A DNA stretch of 64,000 bases from Solea solea. Its lineage: Eukaryota > Chordata > Actinopteri > Pleuronectiformes > Soleidae. Position numbers and translations under genes: made by a program. This document shows, piece after piece, positions 1 to 13,842 of the stretch; position 1 is the first letter of the stretch; the number at the start of each line of letters is the position of its first letter. The notes under the pieces are model-generated. The model did no database searches, had not been told where the DNA came from, and saw nothing but the letters and a program-made list of their open reading frames with translations. Location of the stretch: assembly GCF_958295425.1 (NCBI RefSeq), contig NC_081142.1:2849896-2913895 (forward strand), given 5' to 3'.

Positions 1-14
1 TGGCTGATGGCAGA
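1..14 (+). CDS. tprg1: TPRG1-family gene, 3' tip of an internal exon (partial)
   Basis: The first 14 bases encode W-L-M-A plus the first two bases of a Glu codon. A consensus splice donor (GTGAGT) follows at 15-20. Joining to the exon at 3622 supplies the third base and gives W-L-M-A-E-V-D-H-W. This matches the TPRG1/TPRG1L family stretch W-L-L-T-(K/E)-(I/V)-D-H-W-N-N as I remember it. The intron phase agrees on both sides. The upstream coding exons, including the N-terminus and the start codon, lie outside the window. The piece is too short to identify alone; the call depends on phase and on what follows. Confidence 0.8.
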
Positions 15-795
15 GTGAGTTCAGGACACCATGCTGTTTGTGTGTTTTTGTGTTCATGTGTGTTGTAATGTGCAAAGTTAATCTTTGTGAATTTGTTAAT
101 TTATGAATCCTCATCCGTCTTGTTTTGTCTTGTTGGTATCGCTGTAACTATCATTCCCAACCCTGCTCTCTGTGGTTTATTCAGGACGTCTTGCCCCCAC
201 CTTTACCTACGTCCAAAGTTTGTTGTGTTTTATGCTGCTTTTAATGCCTCTGCATCTGACAACACTCAGGAGCTGGAGGTATTATGTTTTCCCATTATTC
301 GCATGTCCCACTTTTGTGGACATGATATCGAGAATGCCTCAAGGGAATTTTCTTCAAATTTGATACAAAAAGTCAAGTTAAACTTGCAAAGGAAATTGTT
401 AGATTTTGATGCAGTGGCTGGTCTTTGAAACAGGTCATTTCATGCCAGTTATTTATACATAAATTCTGCCCTCTGTTCTGTTTTGTAGAAAATGCTTTGT
501 GTCCACACCCCCACAACCAAACTCATATTGATAAAAATGAATGAACAAACTGGAACAAGGAAACACGGTAATGGTTATTATTTGCTATTTGTTTCTGGAC
601 TTCACTCACAAGATCCATATGGGACTGAGAGAGAAAAGGCTCTGGTGTCTTGTTTATTCCTACACTGCTGTCAATCACAGTTCCTCCAGTCGTCACTGAT
701 GAGTCCCAGATATGCTTAGCTTCCCTGGAAGTGATGATTTTTGCCCTTTCTATCCAATCGCTGTCTAGATCACCACAGTGAAAGAAAGAAATTAC

Positions 796-830
796 TCGAT
801 TAACCGAGAAAATAATCGTTAGTTGTAGCT
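796..830. repeat. hAT-type miniature element fragment
   Basis: Contains the 'cgattaa...aataatcgttagttgtagctct' pattern shared with the elements at about 16448-16776 and 25033-25172. Only one end is left, so this is a truncated copy. Confidence 0.5.
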
Positions 831-3329
831 CTACACCTGAGTCATGCCAGGGTGAACACTAAACCCTGGCCAACTTTGCTTTGCATTAGTGCTAATGTAG
901 GAAACTGCACAGAGGAGGAAGATGTCATTTATTTCCTCCTTTACTTTCCTCCATATACAAATTGCCCCAGCTTCCTGTTCCATGGTGAAATTAAATTCAC
1001 CATGAAATTTGCCATGTTGCCACATCAACGCAGTGTGATGAAAACAAAACGGCCTAATCCGTATCTGAAGGCTGCTCTTGTTCAAATACAAGGTCGATCT
1101 GATCAACATTGTCTGTCCTGTTGCCGATACTCACAGTATTTGTCTTCAGGGCAGGACTGAAGCGATATATATTGACATTACATCCAGTGAACACCACATT
1201 TTAATTGTGTAATTGTATGTTGCCAGTAGGGGGTGTTGTGGGTATAAATCATTAATTTGAAGTTTGGCTTAGATTGAACTCTGTGTAGCTGTAATCCTGT
1301 GAGAGTCTAAGAGACAGACCTCCTGCTGACACAGGTCTTTAAATTCTACATATATATGCAGTATAATACCCTCGAAGCGTCATGCCTTGTGTCATTAGAT
1401 CTTTATCAGTTAACCTTTCAGCGCCCTCGTCAAACCCAGACCTCATGAGTGAGCGCAGATGTCGTACACGGGTGATCCATCTGACAAGGACACAGAGTAA
1501 AGTGAAGTGACTGCAGGACATTTACCAAGTGCACTTGCAGATGTCTGCTTGCATCACTCCTGCGCGAGCTTTCAGGAAACATTAAGGCTGGCCATGTGAG
1601 AATGAATAATACATCCCATTTATGCAGCTCTGTCCAACAGACGTTAATGTTTGTTCTACATTTTTGCCTGTAGTTGTTTTGGTCGCAGCAGAAGCCGCTG
1701 TATGATTTATCTCGCCAACGGAAAAGGGTGAATTCTGCTGCTAAGTGTATTGGAGGGAGAGCAGTGACAGGGACTGATGTCTAAGAATGTAAGAATTTGT
1801 TAGTGTGTCTGATGAAGGTAAATCAATCCAGGCCTCCATGTTTTGTCTGTATTGTTGTTTCGAGTGCAAGCAGTGGGTCAGACCACTTACCATATGATCC
1901 AGGATCGGTGAAGCTCTCCATGAATCCAGTCGAGGTTAAGTCAACTCATTTTTCAACACCTTTCCCACTACTGCTTGTTTAGTGAACTGTTTCTGTGTGT
2001 ATTTTAGTCTGCGGCTGCCTGCAGTGATTTGCTTCAGTGTGAGGTAGCCACGCATACTCGGCTCAGTGGTCTGTAAGAAAGAGCCACACCAGGAGAATCC
2101 ATGTCAGGATGAATTAGTCATGAGTGGAGAGTGATGAGAAGAGTCTGTGTGAGATGATGCTTTGGCTCCTCTTAATGATACCAGCTGGCAGTCGCACTGA
2201 GGCACTTCTATTTTTCCTCTAAATAAGAACATAAGATTGACATCATGTTGTATTGAAGAAGACATGAAACTAGCGATTAAGACCATGAACTTCTCAGGAA
2301 AATGTTTACTGACGTTATAAATCAAGCGAGAATTATAATTATTCTTTCAATTCCATTCAAACCAAGTTCCTTTCCAAGTGCAATCACCCCCCCGGTGGCT
2401 GACTGTCAGGTCCGTCCGACTTCTAGGATTTCACTTTTCAAACTGAAAGGCTGTGTTCTTCATTCTGGTGGAGGGCTGTGAGAGAAGAGGGAGGGTGCCA
2501 TCCTTACCCCACCACTAGAGGTCAGGGTTTTCAATGGACTCCACTAACAATAAATTTGGCAATAGGACTGTGGCATGCAGGGGTCTGCTCACAAGTCTTT
2601 TATGGGTTTTTTTTATGTCGATAACATTAGCAAAATTAGAAAAATCTGCTAATCTTAATCTTTTAACAATATTTCAGCACTAACCAAATGTGCACTGGTT
2701 ATTGCACCTTTCTATTCCTGATGACCACTTATTTTAACCTAATATTTTACACTACAGTTTTGCCATTCACTCATTCACGCCCATCAGGGATGAATGATTA
2801 ATTATCTTCTAAATCTCTATTCGAAACAACAGAATTTGCAAATTGCAAAGGCTGCAGTTTAATCATATTTTTTGATAGCTCTATTTTCAGTTCCAGTTTA
2901 AAAACTGTATTGCATACTTGTTGGAAACAATTTCTTCAACTTCTTATCCTTGCATTACATTGTAAAAGTTAATATTTCAATAACTTAACGTGGTGATGTG
3001 TCATCATCATTTTAGATCTGTAACACAGCAATACTGAACTCAAGCTTGACTTTAAATAAAATAAGATCACAAATCAAATTGCAGTCACAATATCTGTCAA
3101 AAAAAAATATTGGATATTTTTACCAAATCATTAAACAGTTTACTGTCACACATCTATCATCCCTATCCACATGCTGCCATTACCAGGAGTTAAGTGGGGA
3201 CACACTTAACTACAGCAACAGACAAAAAGTTAGTCAAATGAAGATATAGCTATAAGTAACTTTAATAGAAACAGGACTTTAAAGACTTATTTATACTCAA
3301 TTGTGTTGTCTGTTTTTACATCTCACTGT

Positions 3330-3445
3330 CCCAAACAATATCTCCGTCACTACCCTATACACAGTACCTCTGTGCATCTTTTGCGTTGGTGGGGATGTTA
3401 CTCAGTACTTGCTCTAGAGGGCAGTGCCAACAAACATGGTGACGT
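3330..3445 (+). repeat. Unnamed dispersed repeat, copy 1
   Basis: Resembles 41146-41260 in the same orientation. Shared words in the same order are 'cccaaac', 'tatctc', 'gtcac', 'acccaacat/accctata', 'gc(g/a)ttggt', 'tctagagg' and 'agtg'. No terminal repeats were recognised. It ends about 180 bp before the TPRG1 exon. Confidence 0.5.
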
Positions 3446-3511
3446 TTTGAAGAGGTTATTTTATTGTGACGTAAACATGTTTATAGGATCACAAAGGTTG
3501 GGATCCATTGA

Positions 3512-3799
<288 letters not shown>

Positions 3800-6700
3800 T
3801 AGGTTCACACAGTTTAACCTTTGTTATTCCCACAGCAAGAAACAGGACAATTCTACCCTCGGGTCATTAAAGCTGCAGCATTTCCGAGGTTAAAGGGAAA
3901 GCTCAGGCTTTTGAAATGGTACATGTGCATAGTCACTAGGGCTGTAATCAACCAAAGAAATTCTTGGACGACTGAAGCCCTGAAATTTTGACTGAAAATC
4001 GACATGCAAACTGTTGTCTGCAAACTTTGCATTCGACTTTTTTCCTGCCATCCATTTTTGACTGACTAAAATGAAACGCTCAAAATTAAATAAAACCACC
4101 GGACATTCTTTCATCCATCTGACTCCAGTGGGTTGGGCTAATCCAAAATACAGAAAACAAGAGGGGGTTTTCTCTGACGACGCACTGTTACCTGTGAAAA
4201 CACCCCCATTAGCACTTCCTCCAGATGAAATCAAATTAACCATAGACTGTAAGAAATTAACACGGCAAAAGTCGACCGACCTTCTGTACAACCAACAAAC
4301 CTTTCCATTAGAAAACCAAACGAAGTCCATTAACAAAGACCACAATTTTACCTTATAGAACACAGTAAGTTTGATTATATTTCATTAACTTTAGCATTTG
4401 AAGGCTTTTGTTCCTTTTTTTTTCCCAGAGAAACACAAACCTACTCATCAAGGCAGCAGTATACCAAAAGTTGCATTGTACTATGAGCCATTCACCAAGC
4501 AGATCAGTTTCCTGTCTTACACCAACTACACTTAAGCAGACATAAATTTTATGAGGTGAGCCTTTTATTAAATAGCTTAAATAATTAATTGTGTTGTTCC
4601 TGGTTGCAACGGTGTTTCCCCAGGCTCATGCCAGCACTCGGATGCTTGTCCACAGGCGGAGCACCCTGTATATAACAGACTGTCTATATATACCTCATGC
4701 AATCCCTCAAATTAATTCTAATAAAGTTCCATCATCTGTATTAAATATAAACATACATTGACACGTGTGTATGGAAAAAAACTTAATTTTGTTACAGCGA
4801 AAGACTCGCTCTTTCATTTCCATAAAGTCTGCATAACACTTTCACTTTGTAGAGTTGCTAATTAAAAAATAAAAGCCCTACTTGGAGAATTTCAAATACA
4901 AGCCCCAATTATCAGTCCCTTGCTCTGATTTGCTTCACAAAAGCAAAATTTCCTTTGGGAAAAATTGCCTCATAAACAAAATATGCCTAGTCACATTTTG
5001 TGGGCCAGTATATGAGGGTTCCCTGACTTTATCCCCCAACACAATCTTTGTGCAAAGGCTTTAATGGAGATTTTTTGAAAAATGCAGAAAAGCTACAAGT
5101 TTTATTTGAATTTTAACGGTAGCAGGAATATAAATGATTCACTAAAAACTCTTTGCAGTGATTTGTATTGTTGGTGAAATGGTGATGGGAAGCTGAGAGC
5201 TGCTGTTGTAAGGCTGCGTGTTAAAGCGGGATACATGCCGAGGATTTTGTGCAGGGTAGACGAGATCAACCAGGGACTGGTGGAGCAGCAGGAATGAATA
5301 AGGGACGGCAGTGAGACGTGTGCGCGGAGAGGTTTTTGGGGCTAAGAAGTACAGAGCTGTCACTTGGAGCTGTCACTTAACTGATTAGTGGCAAAATTAA
5401 TGCAGTCCTTTCATCTAAACCTTTTAAAGACGGCTCAGGGGATACCAAACCAACTAAAACTAATTTGATGAATAAAATGTAATGTGCTGTGAAGAGCTTA
5501 GAGAGCGCATCCTTTTATTGGAGGCTTTATCTCTGCACATTACGTTAAATTATACATAAAACGCTTGTGAAAGCCAACCGGGAGTCAAACAGCAAAGAGA
5601 CGGTTTCATGCAAGAAAAACTTGAGCCTCAAACATTCCAGTTTTCATCTTCCTTCCTCCTCCTAATCTTCTTCAGTGTCTGTCCCTCAGGAAGTGTCTTC
5701 TTTTTTCTTTTTTTTAGTCTAGGTCATTCTGTCTTATTTCTGGCAGACAGTGATCAGTGAGTACATGTATGTGCAAATCCGCTCTGCCATTGAAACCACA
5801 TACTAAACCAAAGTGGGGGAAAAGTGCTGTACTTTAGGTCAGGCTGAGGAAATGAGTCCATCTTGCTCTTAGTACTGTGGTGGACAACATGTGTCACAGA
5901 AATGGTAATAAACCATTTCACTAAGTTACTAGTCATACAATAAAATGAGGAAAGTTATACATTTACTTACAAATGATCTATTTTTAAATCTGCAAAATGA
6001 AACAAAAACATGTATTTAATATAATTTTAAATAATAAACACTTGCATTATTGGTTAACATGTTTGATCCATACTGTAGCTGTAAACATATATGAAAGGCA
6101 CTGAACTCACAGAGCCAAGTGGACTTGTTCTCTGTGGGGTTTTTCAGAAACATTGTTTATACAGAATAATTGATCTTTTCCTCACAACGAGACGGTCAAC
6201 GCAAGTTCTCGAACAGTTAAAAACTATGTTTTTGAGTTTTATATTTTCGTGTTGGGTGTAACATCTGGATCAGACTGTATGCTGTCGATTGCTGTAAAAA
6301 AAAAAAACACACAGTCTGAGGCTGAACTTTAGACCTGTTTAATACAAAGACTTCAGTCAATAATGTATTTTTCCTCACAATAAGGGTGCATATAAGAAAA
6401 GGCTGAGTTTCTTGACATGTGTGTAACCCAGCAGCTTTTTAATCCTTCACATGTCTGGTGACAGTTGTCATCTGACCACTTGATGTCAGTGTGCGCCCTC
6501 TGCAGAGTTAGGTTCAAGGCAGCAGCACATTTCTCCTGCTGATTGATGCTCTCATGGATGATTCTACAACTCACCAAACCACACCGAAGAAGATAAATGT
6601 TGATTGTTATATGTTATCAACATGCTGTTTATCTATCGTAACATTGATAGAGATTAGGGCTGCGACTAACCTGAAACCTGAAACCTAACTCTTTAAACCC

Positions 6701-7555
6701 TTACCGACTTTTTTGGTCATTCAAATATGGTGATGATTAGTAACACATTTTCTGTGGGGTGACAAAGTCAAGAGATATTTTTATCAGTTTACAGCGACAG
6801 GGAAAATATAACCCATTTAGCAGAGGTAATTATGAGTGTATATGAGAAAATATAACAGAAAGTGTTCGGGGAGTGTTTGTATTTTTAGTCTTGATGATTC
6901 TGTTTTCATCACCCATTGTCTGGGTAGAAGGAAACAACTCAATATATTCTCCATCTTTTGGGAAAAGCTGTGTTTTTAGAACAATATTTTATTTTTTTTA
7001 TTCCTGTCTGAAGAAGTTGGGCCTGGATGCCTGAGAAACTCATGAGATTACTTTAGTAACTGTTGTAAAATATTATATATATATATTCATGAAGGTTGGA
7101 AATAATCCCAGCACTGTTTCTGTTTCTTTTCTGATACAGTACAGTGTTTTTCAGAGGGAATTCTGCCTTATTTTGACCCCACCTTAAACTACTCACAGTT
7201 GCTCAGTTTGATTAACTTTTTTACATTCTTCTTGACTGTGTCATGTGATTTTCTTGTGCCAAATTTGCCTTATGTGTCCATGGTTTTAACACAGTCGTCG
7301 TCCTCCCTCTGACCACACCTGTCCGTCCAGAGCAGCTAACGTGTTTGAACAGCAGAGGGCAGTCAGTCAATGCTAAACATCATCTACATAATTTCTCAGC
7401 AGACAATTATTGAAATAATCACAGCTGTTGTAATGTGGTGGAAGACAGTTTAGATGTGTGTTTGGGACAAGAAGTAAATAAGTGCACACACAAGCTTGTA
7501 CACATCTCTTTCGACTAAGACAACAACAACAAAAAAAAGCACTTATTGTACATCG

Positions 7556-7683
7556 CACTTGAATAGCACTTTATAGTTTGGCTTACTTGAAGCACTTACT
7601 TCTAGCTCTTGTTTGTACCCAAATGTTGAAATGCACTTATTGTAAGTCGCTTTGGATAAAAGTGTCTGCTAAATGACATGTAA
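7556..7683 (+). repeat. Teleost SINE-like retroposon tail
   Basis: The 3' part reads 'aagtcgctttggataaaa' followed by 'gtgtctgctaaatgacatg'. I recognise this as the very common 3' tail of a fish non-LTR/SINE family. The promoter half is not recognisable, so the copy is probably 5'-truncated. Confidence 0.65.
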
Positions 7684-7689
7684 AGTAAT

Positions 7690-7862
7690 GTTTTTATGTC
7701 TTAGTGAGGGCACATAATAGACATAATGCACTCCTTAGTCCCTTACCCTTCCTTAACCATCATCACTAAAGGCCTTAACCCTTAACCTATCTCCAACATA
7801 AACCTAATTCTAACCCTGAAAAAAGTCTTTAAAGTTGTGAGGACCAGACAAAAGGAACCCAC
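7690..7862. repeat. Dispersed GT-associated repeat with CCTTAACCC-like motifs
   Basis: The series 'gagggcacataatagac', 'cccttaacctatc', 'aacctaattctaaccctg' and 'gtgaggaccagacaaaa' matches the family also seen at about 28264-28400 and 33870-34145. Related material flanks the GT tracts at 15.3-16.0 kb. Confidence 0.55.
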
Positions 7863-8392
7863 AAAGATGCTGCTGGTTTTTATTTGAATAGTCTGGAGTT
7901 GCATTTTAGTCTGGACGGACAGAAACAGAGATTGTTTGACAGGATGACACAGTCACCAGCATTCACTTCCTGATTGGTTCTTATCAGTCTAAACTCAACT
8001 GTAGTACTTTCCGCCATTGTTGCTCATCAGTAGTACTTTCTAGAAGTAAGCAAACAATTGCAATGTTAATATGGACACAGATAATTTCTGATAGGAAGCC
8101 CGATTTAAAACTTCTACTGAGAGGACACAGGGAGTGCAAGAAAAGAAACAAACAAAAGCACAACCAAGAGAATATGTTTGAGTCCAATCAGACTGTGCCA
8201 CAAAATAAAACGGGGTGATCTTAAGGAGTAATTGTTAACATGGTCCAGATGGGCAGAAACGATTACACAGCAGTCACTTACACTTGTGGTTGGTCTCATC
8301 ACGGACATCCTTGTTCTGTCTTTTTTCCTTTGTTTTGTTCCTTAATCTGTCTAAAATACTTAATTTCTGTTAGCAAACACGGTCTGCTCTAA

Positions 8393-8716
8393 ATTATGCC
8401 GCATTTCCATCGAGTGGAACAGTTCGGTTTGGTACAGAACATTTTTTTGTGTGTCCTTTAGGAATAGTGTCAAAATAACCAGCCCCAACCGTTCCATTTT
8501 TTTAGTCCCCTTCCCTTGAGTATTGGAGCAAAATGGTACAGTACAGGGTGGAGTTACACCGGCTCCACCCATGATAGTCATAGCTGATTGTGCGACAGAA
8601 AAAAATCATCCCGTTGCAACCGGTGCAACACAAGCCTGACTCAGGGCTTAATCAGGGCTTAATCAGGGCTTAATCATTCCAAGACATACCATACTACACC
8701 AAACCAAACCATACTT
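8393..8716. mobile_element. Miniature DNA transposon remnant
   Basis: Begins 'gccgcatttccatcgagtgg' followed by 'ttcggtttggtac' and ends in 'caaaccaaaccatac'. The ends are partly complementary (GGTTTGGT/ACCAAACC). This resembles common teleost miniature elements, but the right end lacks the matching 'tttcca' terminus, so it is degraded. Three perfect copies of an 11-bp unit (tcagggcttaa) lie inside at 8641-8673. Confidence 0.4.
8641..8673. repeat. 11-bp direct repeat x3
   Basis: Three adjacent identical copies of 'tcagggcttaa', lying inside a degraded miniature transposon. Confidence 0.85.
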
Positions 8717-10324
8717 TTGTTTGTGTTTGAAACACACAGTATTAGGTCCCCTTTTAATTCTCAGCTTCTTAATCCAATTTACAACTTGCATTTTTGCAAA
8801 TATAAAATGATTTGTTAGTTTGGATGTAATGCCGTTGTTTTTATCTTTCCAACCTCTAAACATCCAGCAGAAAAGTTACAAAACATACCTTTACATCTCC
8901 AAGACAAGCATAGATAAAGCAGTGTGTTCACTGTACAAATGAATAAACACCTGTGGATTTTTAATGTCTTGGGCATTCTACTGCTGTAAATACTTGTGGG
9001 TTTGCATTTTCACCAACAGCCCCCGGCTATGATATCACAACATTTTCATCAGGACATGTCCGTACCATTGCTGTATTTCTTTTTCAGCTCTAACAGTTGC
9101 ACAATCGGCTTTATCACAAATAATATAAAATGATAGAAATCTGAGAATAAAGGGTAAAAGTCGTTGTTTCTTTACTAGCTAACACTCCACCCTTTTCTTT
9201 TAATAGTTCTCTCACACTTCTAATGAAGATTTGTTGGATAAATAACATGCATGGATGGCTGACAAACCTGCAGGCCCTATTGAGCAATCTGAGCGGATTT
9301 GTTTGTTCTCTCTTTGACAATGTGGGACACCTGCCATGACGACTGCAGCTGGGTTTGATATTTATCAAGAGTGTTGACTTTTCATTCTGCTCAAAGTGCT
9401 TGAAGGCCTAGGGAGTGATTCTTTTTTGTCACTTGCCTCTAAGCTAAGAGTGCAGTGTTGCTCTTATGCACATGTGTTTGATGGGTGTAAAGACTGAGTC
9501 GATCAGAAGAGATGGGTTCTAGGATATTTCTGTGAATGACCAAACTCGGGTGTTGCCCGCTCTCGGTGTCTCTGTATTTTCCGTGACTGTATTGAAGTGA
9601 GGCACAGTGAAAGTACAAACCCCAGCTCTGCCACATAAACACGGTGAAGACTTCCAAGGCCTCTGGCTGGAAAGCCCAGCCCTGCTTTGCCTGTTTGGGC
9701 CGGTCCCGCTCCCAATGATAGCTTACCTGTGGAATTTGCCAAAGCTTTTTTATATCCCCATTTATACTACGGGCAATAGCTGTGTGCACGTACAAAGGAC
9801 AATGTGTACAAAACGTAACCCCACCATCCTCACTTGCTTTTTGCTGAAATATAATCAGTCTTTTAGTGCAGGCTTTTGCTTTTGTACAGTTTTTTTCCCC
9901 CCTTCTTTTCTCCAGGCTCAACCCTGACTCTGGAGGAGGCACAAACTGTTCAGCAGTAGCAGCATTGTCATATTTAAGTGCTTGTGTAAACAGGGCGAGA
10001 GGACTGCATTATGATGTGGCCCCTCCCTGGGACTGTGACATATCAATAGCTGCACCACTATTGTTTAGCCTCAGGTGTTTAATTCTGGTTGACAGGAAGT
10101 GCTCTTGCACAAGCACTGTGGTAGGAAAAAAAAAACAAGCACATAGGCATGACAGATAGTTGTGGACAGATTGCAGCTGTGTTGGGAAATGACCTGTGTT
10201 ACAAGTAGAGCGTAACATGTGTTAAGTAATTTCAAAAAAGCCATGTGTCAGTAGTGTTGTGTGTATTCCCAATGTGAGGGTGAATAAGATGTGCAAAATT
10301 TCTTGAATCTGAAAAAATTTGTTC

Positions 10325-10500
10325 TGTTTGGAATTTACAATTCGGCTCGACTCGATTTTTTTTTACTTGTCTGTTAGTGATAGTACCTGGTGCTTTTTTT
10401 GGTACCTGTTCTGGCGAGGTACTAAAATGTGACGTCAACAGACTGCCGGCCACTGATTGGTCAGAGAGTGTCATCACTTAAAGAGTCATGAGTGCTTTAA
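10325..10500 (-). repeat. Miniature-element family, copy 1 (opposite to 22588-22772)
   Basis: Contains 'gatagtacctggt', 'ttggtacctg', 'tactaaaatgtgacgtc' and 'actgattggtcagagagtgtc'. The reverse complements of all four, in mirrored order, occur at 22588-22772, so the two are inverted copies of one dispersed family. Confidence 0.6.
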
Positions 10501-10512
10501 CCTCCACACACC

Positions 10513-10605
10513 TACAGTCAATTTAGAGTGTCCAATTTACCTAATTCCCATATTGCATGTTTTGGACTAAGGGAGGAAGCGGGAGAACCCAGAGAAAACC
10601 TACAC
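10513..10605. repeat. Dispersed teleost repeat, proximal half
   Basis: 'cagtcaatttagagtgtcca', 'tattgcatgttttggac' and 'gggaggaagcgggagaaccc' are recognisable as a very common fish repeat. Its distal half (aacatgcaaactcc...) is represented separately at 13843-13947. Its acaca-containing end runs directly into the large microsatellite. Confidence 0.6.
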
Positions 10606-11034
10606 ACATATATATGTGTATATGTATGTATGTATATATGTATATGTGTGTATATGTATATGTGTATATATGTATATATGTACATATATGTATATATGTG
10701 TATATATGTATATATGTACATATATGTATATATGTACATATATGTATATATACATACAGTATATGTATGTATGTGTGTGTATATATATATGTATATGTAT
10801 ACATATATGTACATATATACATATATGTATATATGTATATGTATACATATATGTACATGTATACATATATGTACATGTATACATATATGTACATATATAC
10901 ATATATACGTACATATATACTGTACATACTGTATATATACACACACATATATATATTTTTATATACACACACGCATATATATATGTGTGTATATATACAG
11001 TATGTACAGTATATATGTATATATATATACACAC
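10601..11034. repeat. TA/TATG compound microsatellite (434 bp)
   Basis: Alternating purine-pyrimidine DNA made of tata, tatg, tgta and cata units, nearly self-complementary throughout. All six frames stay open for long distances and give Y/I/C/M/H/T-only proteins, so these open frames are artefacts of the repeat. It lies in the TPRG1 intron. Confidence 0.95.
10917..11012. repeat. Long inverted repeat inside the microsatellite
   Basis: The left arm 10917-10955 and right arm 10976-11012 are reverse complements apart from one 2-nt indel in the CA/TG run. Both include 'actgtacatactgtatata' or its complement. The loop is about 20 nt. Confidence 0.8.
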
Positions 11035-11759
11035 GATTTACTTCTTACATATTTTGCTATTGTTGTCATGTTTTATGCAGACCAACAATTAGATGATGGA
11101 TCTTTAAAGGTAGACGTGACAGCGAGCACTGTTAGCATAGCTTTTATGTGCTTAATTACTTTGCCTTTTAAGTCGTAAGCACTAAATAAACTAAACAGTT
11201 TGTACAGCCTCAGATTCACAGCAGAGGTTTCAAAGGCAGATGTATTAACAGTGTTGAAGTTGTGTAGTGAGTAAATGTAACATGGGACAAATGTTTCAGT
11301 AATGCACAGCTCCTATGTACATGATGAAACTTTGTGATATTTGCATGAGGCAACTGTGTTGCTTTTATCTTTCCAGCTAATTAGTCTGGTTCTTCCAAAA
11401 AGAAAATGTTCTCAAGGAAAAAAGAAAACGCCAAATGTGGACTAACATGATCCCTTGGTAAAAAAGAAAAGTGTGATGCAAACCAGTGCATTATGCATCG
11501 ATGGTGCTGCCCAAAATAAAACCTCAAGGCTGTAAAACGATATTGCAAATGCTGCTTTTTTCACATACAGTATGTGTTTCTTCAGTATTTTTCTTCAGTC
11601 ACAATGACGGTATTGTTTTTGTTGTTCCTTTTGTGTAATTAAGTCGGTCTGAGGAGTCAAACCTGCATCCCAGGTTTTCCCAAGCTGTTTTGAATCAGGT
11701 TTGATCCAGTGTGTGTTTAATTCAAGGGCGTGTGTTTGGTTACAAGACTGGTGTAACGT

Positions 11760-11793
11760 TCCCCCCCCCCCACACACACACACACACACACAC
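11760..11793. repeat. C-run followed by (CA)n
   Basis: About 12 C residues followed by about 11 CA units, then ACT units. Confidence 0.9.
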
Positions 11794-13842
11794 TAATACT
11801 ACTACTACCACCATAAACTCCTGCAAACTGTCCAATGCTCAGGAGACAAAACAATGAATTGTGAAATGTTTTGCAACCAGAAGCCAACATATTTTTTATA
11901 GTTTAGTTTAGTATTTACCTGATTGAAACAAGCAAACATGATTTACTAACATTAGTTGACATTGTATTTTCCAGTACAAAGTGACTTTAGGTAGTGAGCA
12001 AATTTTCACTCTAAAAAATATTAACATTGATCACTTATGATCTCGGGGGTTAAAAACAAACACGAAAAAACAATGTCTTCTGCTGATGTTTCCCTCTCTT
12101 GGTGGTAGAATATTTGATGTCTCTGAAGGTCTCTGACATTATGCTCGGCTCTGTAGATCAGTAATGCACATATAATTATTACACAGAGAATATTAGCCCA
12201 CAACTCTCAGCAGAAAAAGTGTAAGGCTCATAACTCATAACTTTTTTTTTTAATCATCCCTTGACCTGGTGACTTAATTTTTTAATTTTCAGTAATTGTT
12301 TGGTGAGGTTTAATCTAATGTTTTTTGTTCCTTGTGTTTGTTTTAGGATTTAAAATCTTGCTCTCTACCTGCCAAAGTAGCAATATTCTCATTGGCCGAA
12401 TGTGCTATGGGTGTAGTGTGTAACACATTTGCATACAAGCCCACTTGTTTTGTCACCAGTAGTTTCGCCCCCTTTTGGCCATTAAAGAGAATACATACAA
12501 GGATCGTTGATCTTAACATAATGAATATATAAATGTGTATTTTCATATTTTAAAGATTCAGTATATGAATGTGTGCAGGTCTTAGATCACATTTCAAAGC
12601 AGCGTTGTCGGTGTATTATTTATTAAATCCCTTTTACAAATGTCAACTTAGAATAAGCTTTTGATTCTATTATTAAAAAAAGATCTGTTCTTAAAAATAA
12701 TACCAAAAAAATGTATGTAACAGTATTTTTAGATTTGCATGCAAATATTTTTATGACCCATTTTGAAGAGTTCTCCTCAGAGATGGCAGTGAGGGGAGTT
12801 TTAAACTCTCCTTGACCCACAACCTTCAGTCACAAAGATACTCTATACCTCCCACATATTACAGGTCTTTCAGGTATGAGAGAACTAGATCAAATTCAGT
12901 GTACATACAGTAAACGGTAGAACTGTAAAGACCGTCACAGCGTGTAGATCAACACCAGCCTTGTTTCAAAGATGGGATCAGCGAGTGTTTGCTCTCAGTC
13001 TTCTGAGGTTTCATTAGGCTGAGAAAAGATATGACCCCCGAGGCATTTTCATTAAAACCCTCAGTATTTACTTTAAGCGACTAAAGAAGGAAGAGCAGAA
13101 GAAAGAGAATATGAAGAACTCGCTGTAGATTACCTCTAAGCCTGGTAAACATGAGATTGTCCTCACATTAAGTATTTGCCCTCAGGGCAGATTAGTGCCA
13201 TTATTTTTGATTATAGTAACACTTTTACCACAGAAATGGTAATTCCCCTTTAGGGAAATAATGTGAGCTGATGTTAATACTTAGGAGAAGTATCATGGTC
13301 CTTAAAGGGTTAGTAACTTCATATTAGGAGCTAGTGATGTATTTTAATTTGTGAACACAAATCTATATGGTGCTTGGAGCCGAAATTGGATAAATGATAC
13401 AGAAATGAAAAACCGCATGTGACAAGATGTGACCTCACCTCGCACTCAGACACAAACACTGACATCTGCGCTGGTGGCTAAACAGGTGTAAGTGGCTGAC
13501 GTGCTGCGGTAACACGTTCACTTCCTGTTTCACTGCTTTCTTCAACAATACTAATTCAGCTGTTTTTTTTTAAATTCTGTGGCATACACTTCTTTGGTTT
13601 TAAGTGGTCATAGATCATAACCTTTGAAGTATGAAAGCATTTGGACGTAGTTTAGCATCCTCTTGGTTTTTGTAAATATAATTTTCCTCACAGGATATAA
13701 TACTGGCTTGTTTTTGTAATCGATCAATAGAGATGCCCCCTAATGGCCATTTCATAGAATACAGGTTTCAGACACTTCTACATTGGCTTCACGGTTCTGG
13801 ACTGTGAGGCTGAGTCCATAATGTGCAGTCTATAAATAATGC

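Noticed and set aside
87..428. 113-codon plus-strand frame near the window start
   Set aside because: Intronic, no TPRG1 similarity, and the true exon ends at base 14.
3890..4363. 157-codon minus-strand frame
   Set aside because: No recognisable domain; the region begins with what looks like a DNA-element end ('agggctgtaatcaacc').
9439..9942. 167-codon minus-strand frame
   Set aside because: No domain or family pattern recognised; it lies in the middle of the TPRG1 intron and has overlapping frames of similar length on the other strand.
10518..11178. Several long overlapping open frames (up to 216 codons) on both strands
   Set aside because: They translate the TA/TATG microsatellite into Y/I/C/M/H/T-only strings; no real protein.
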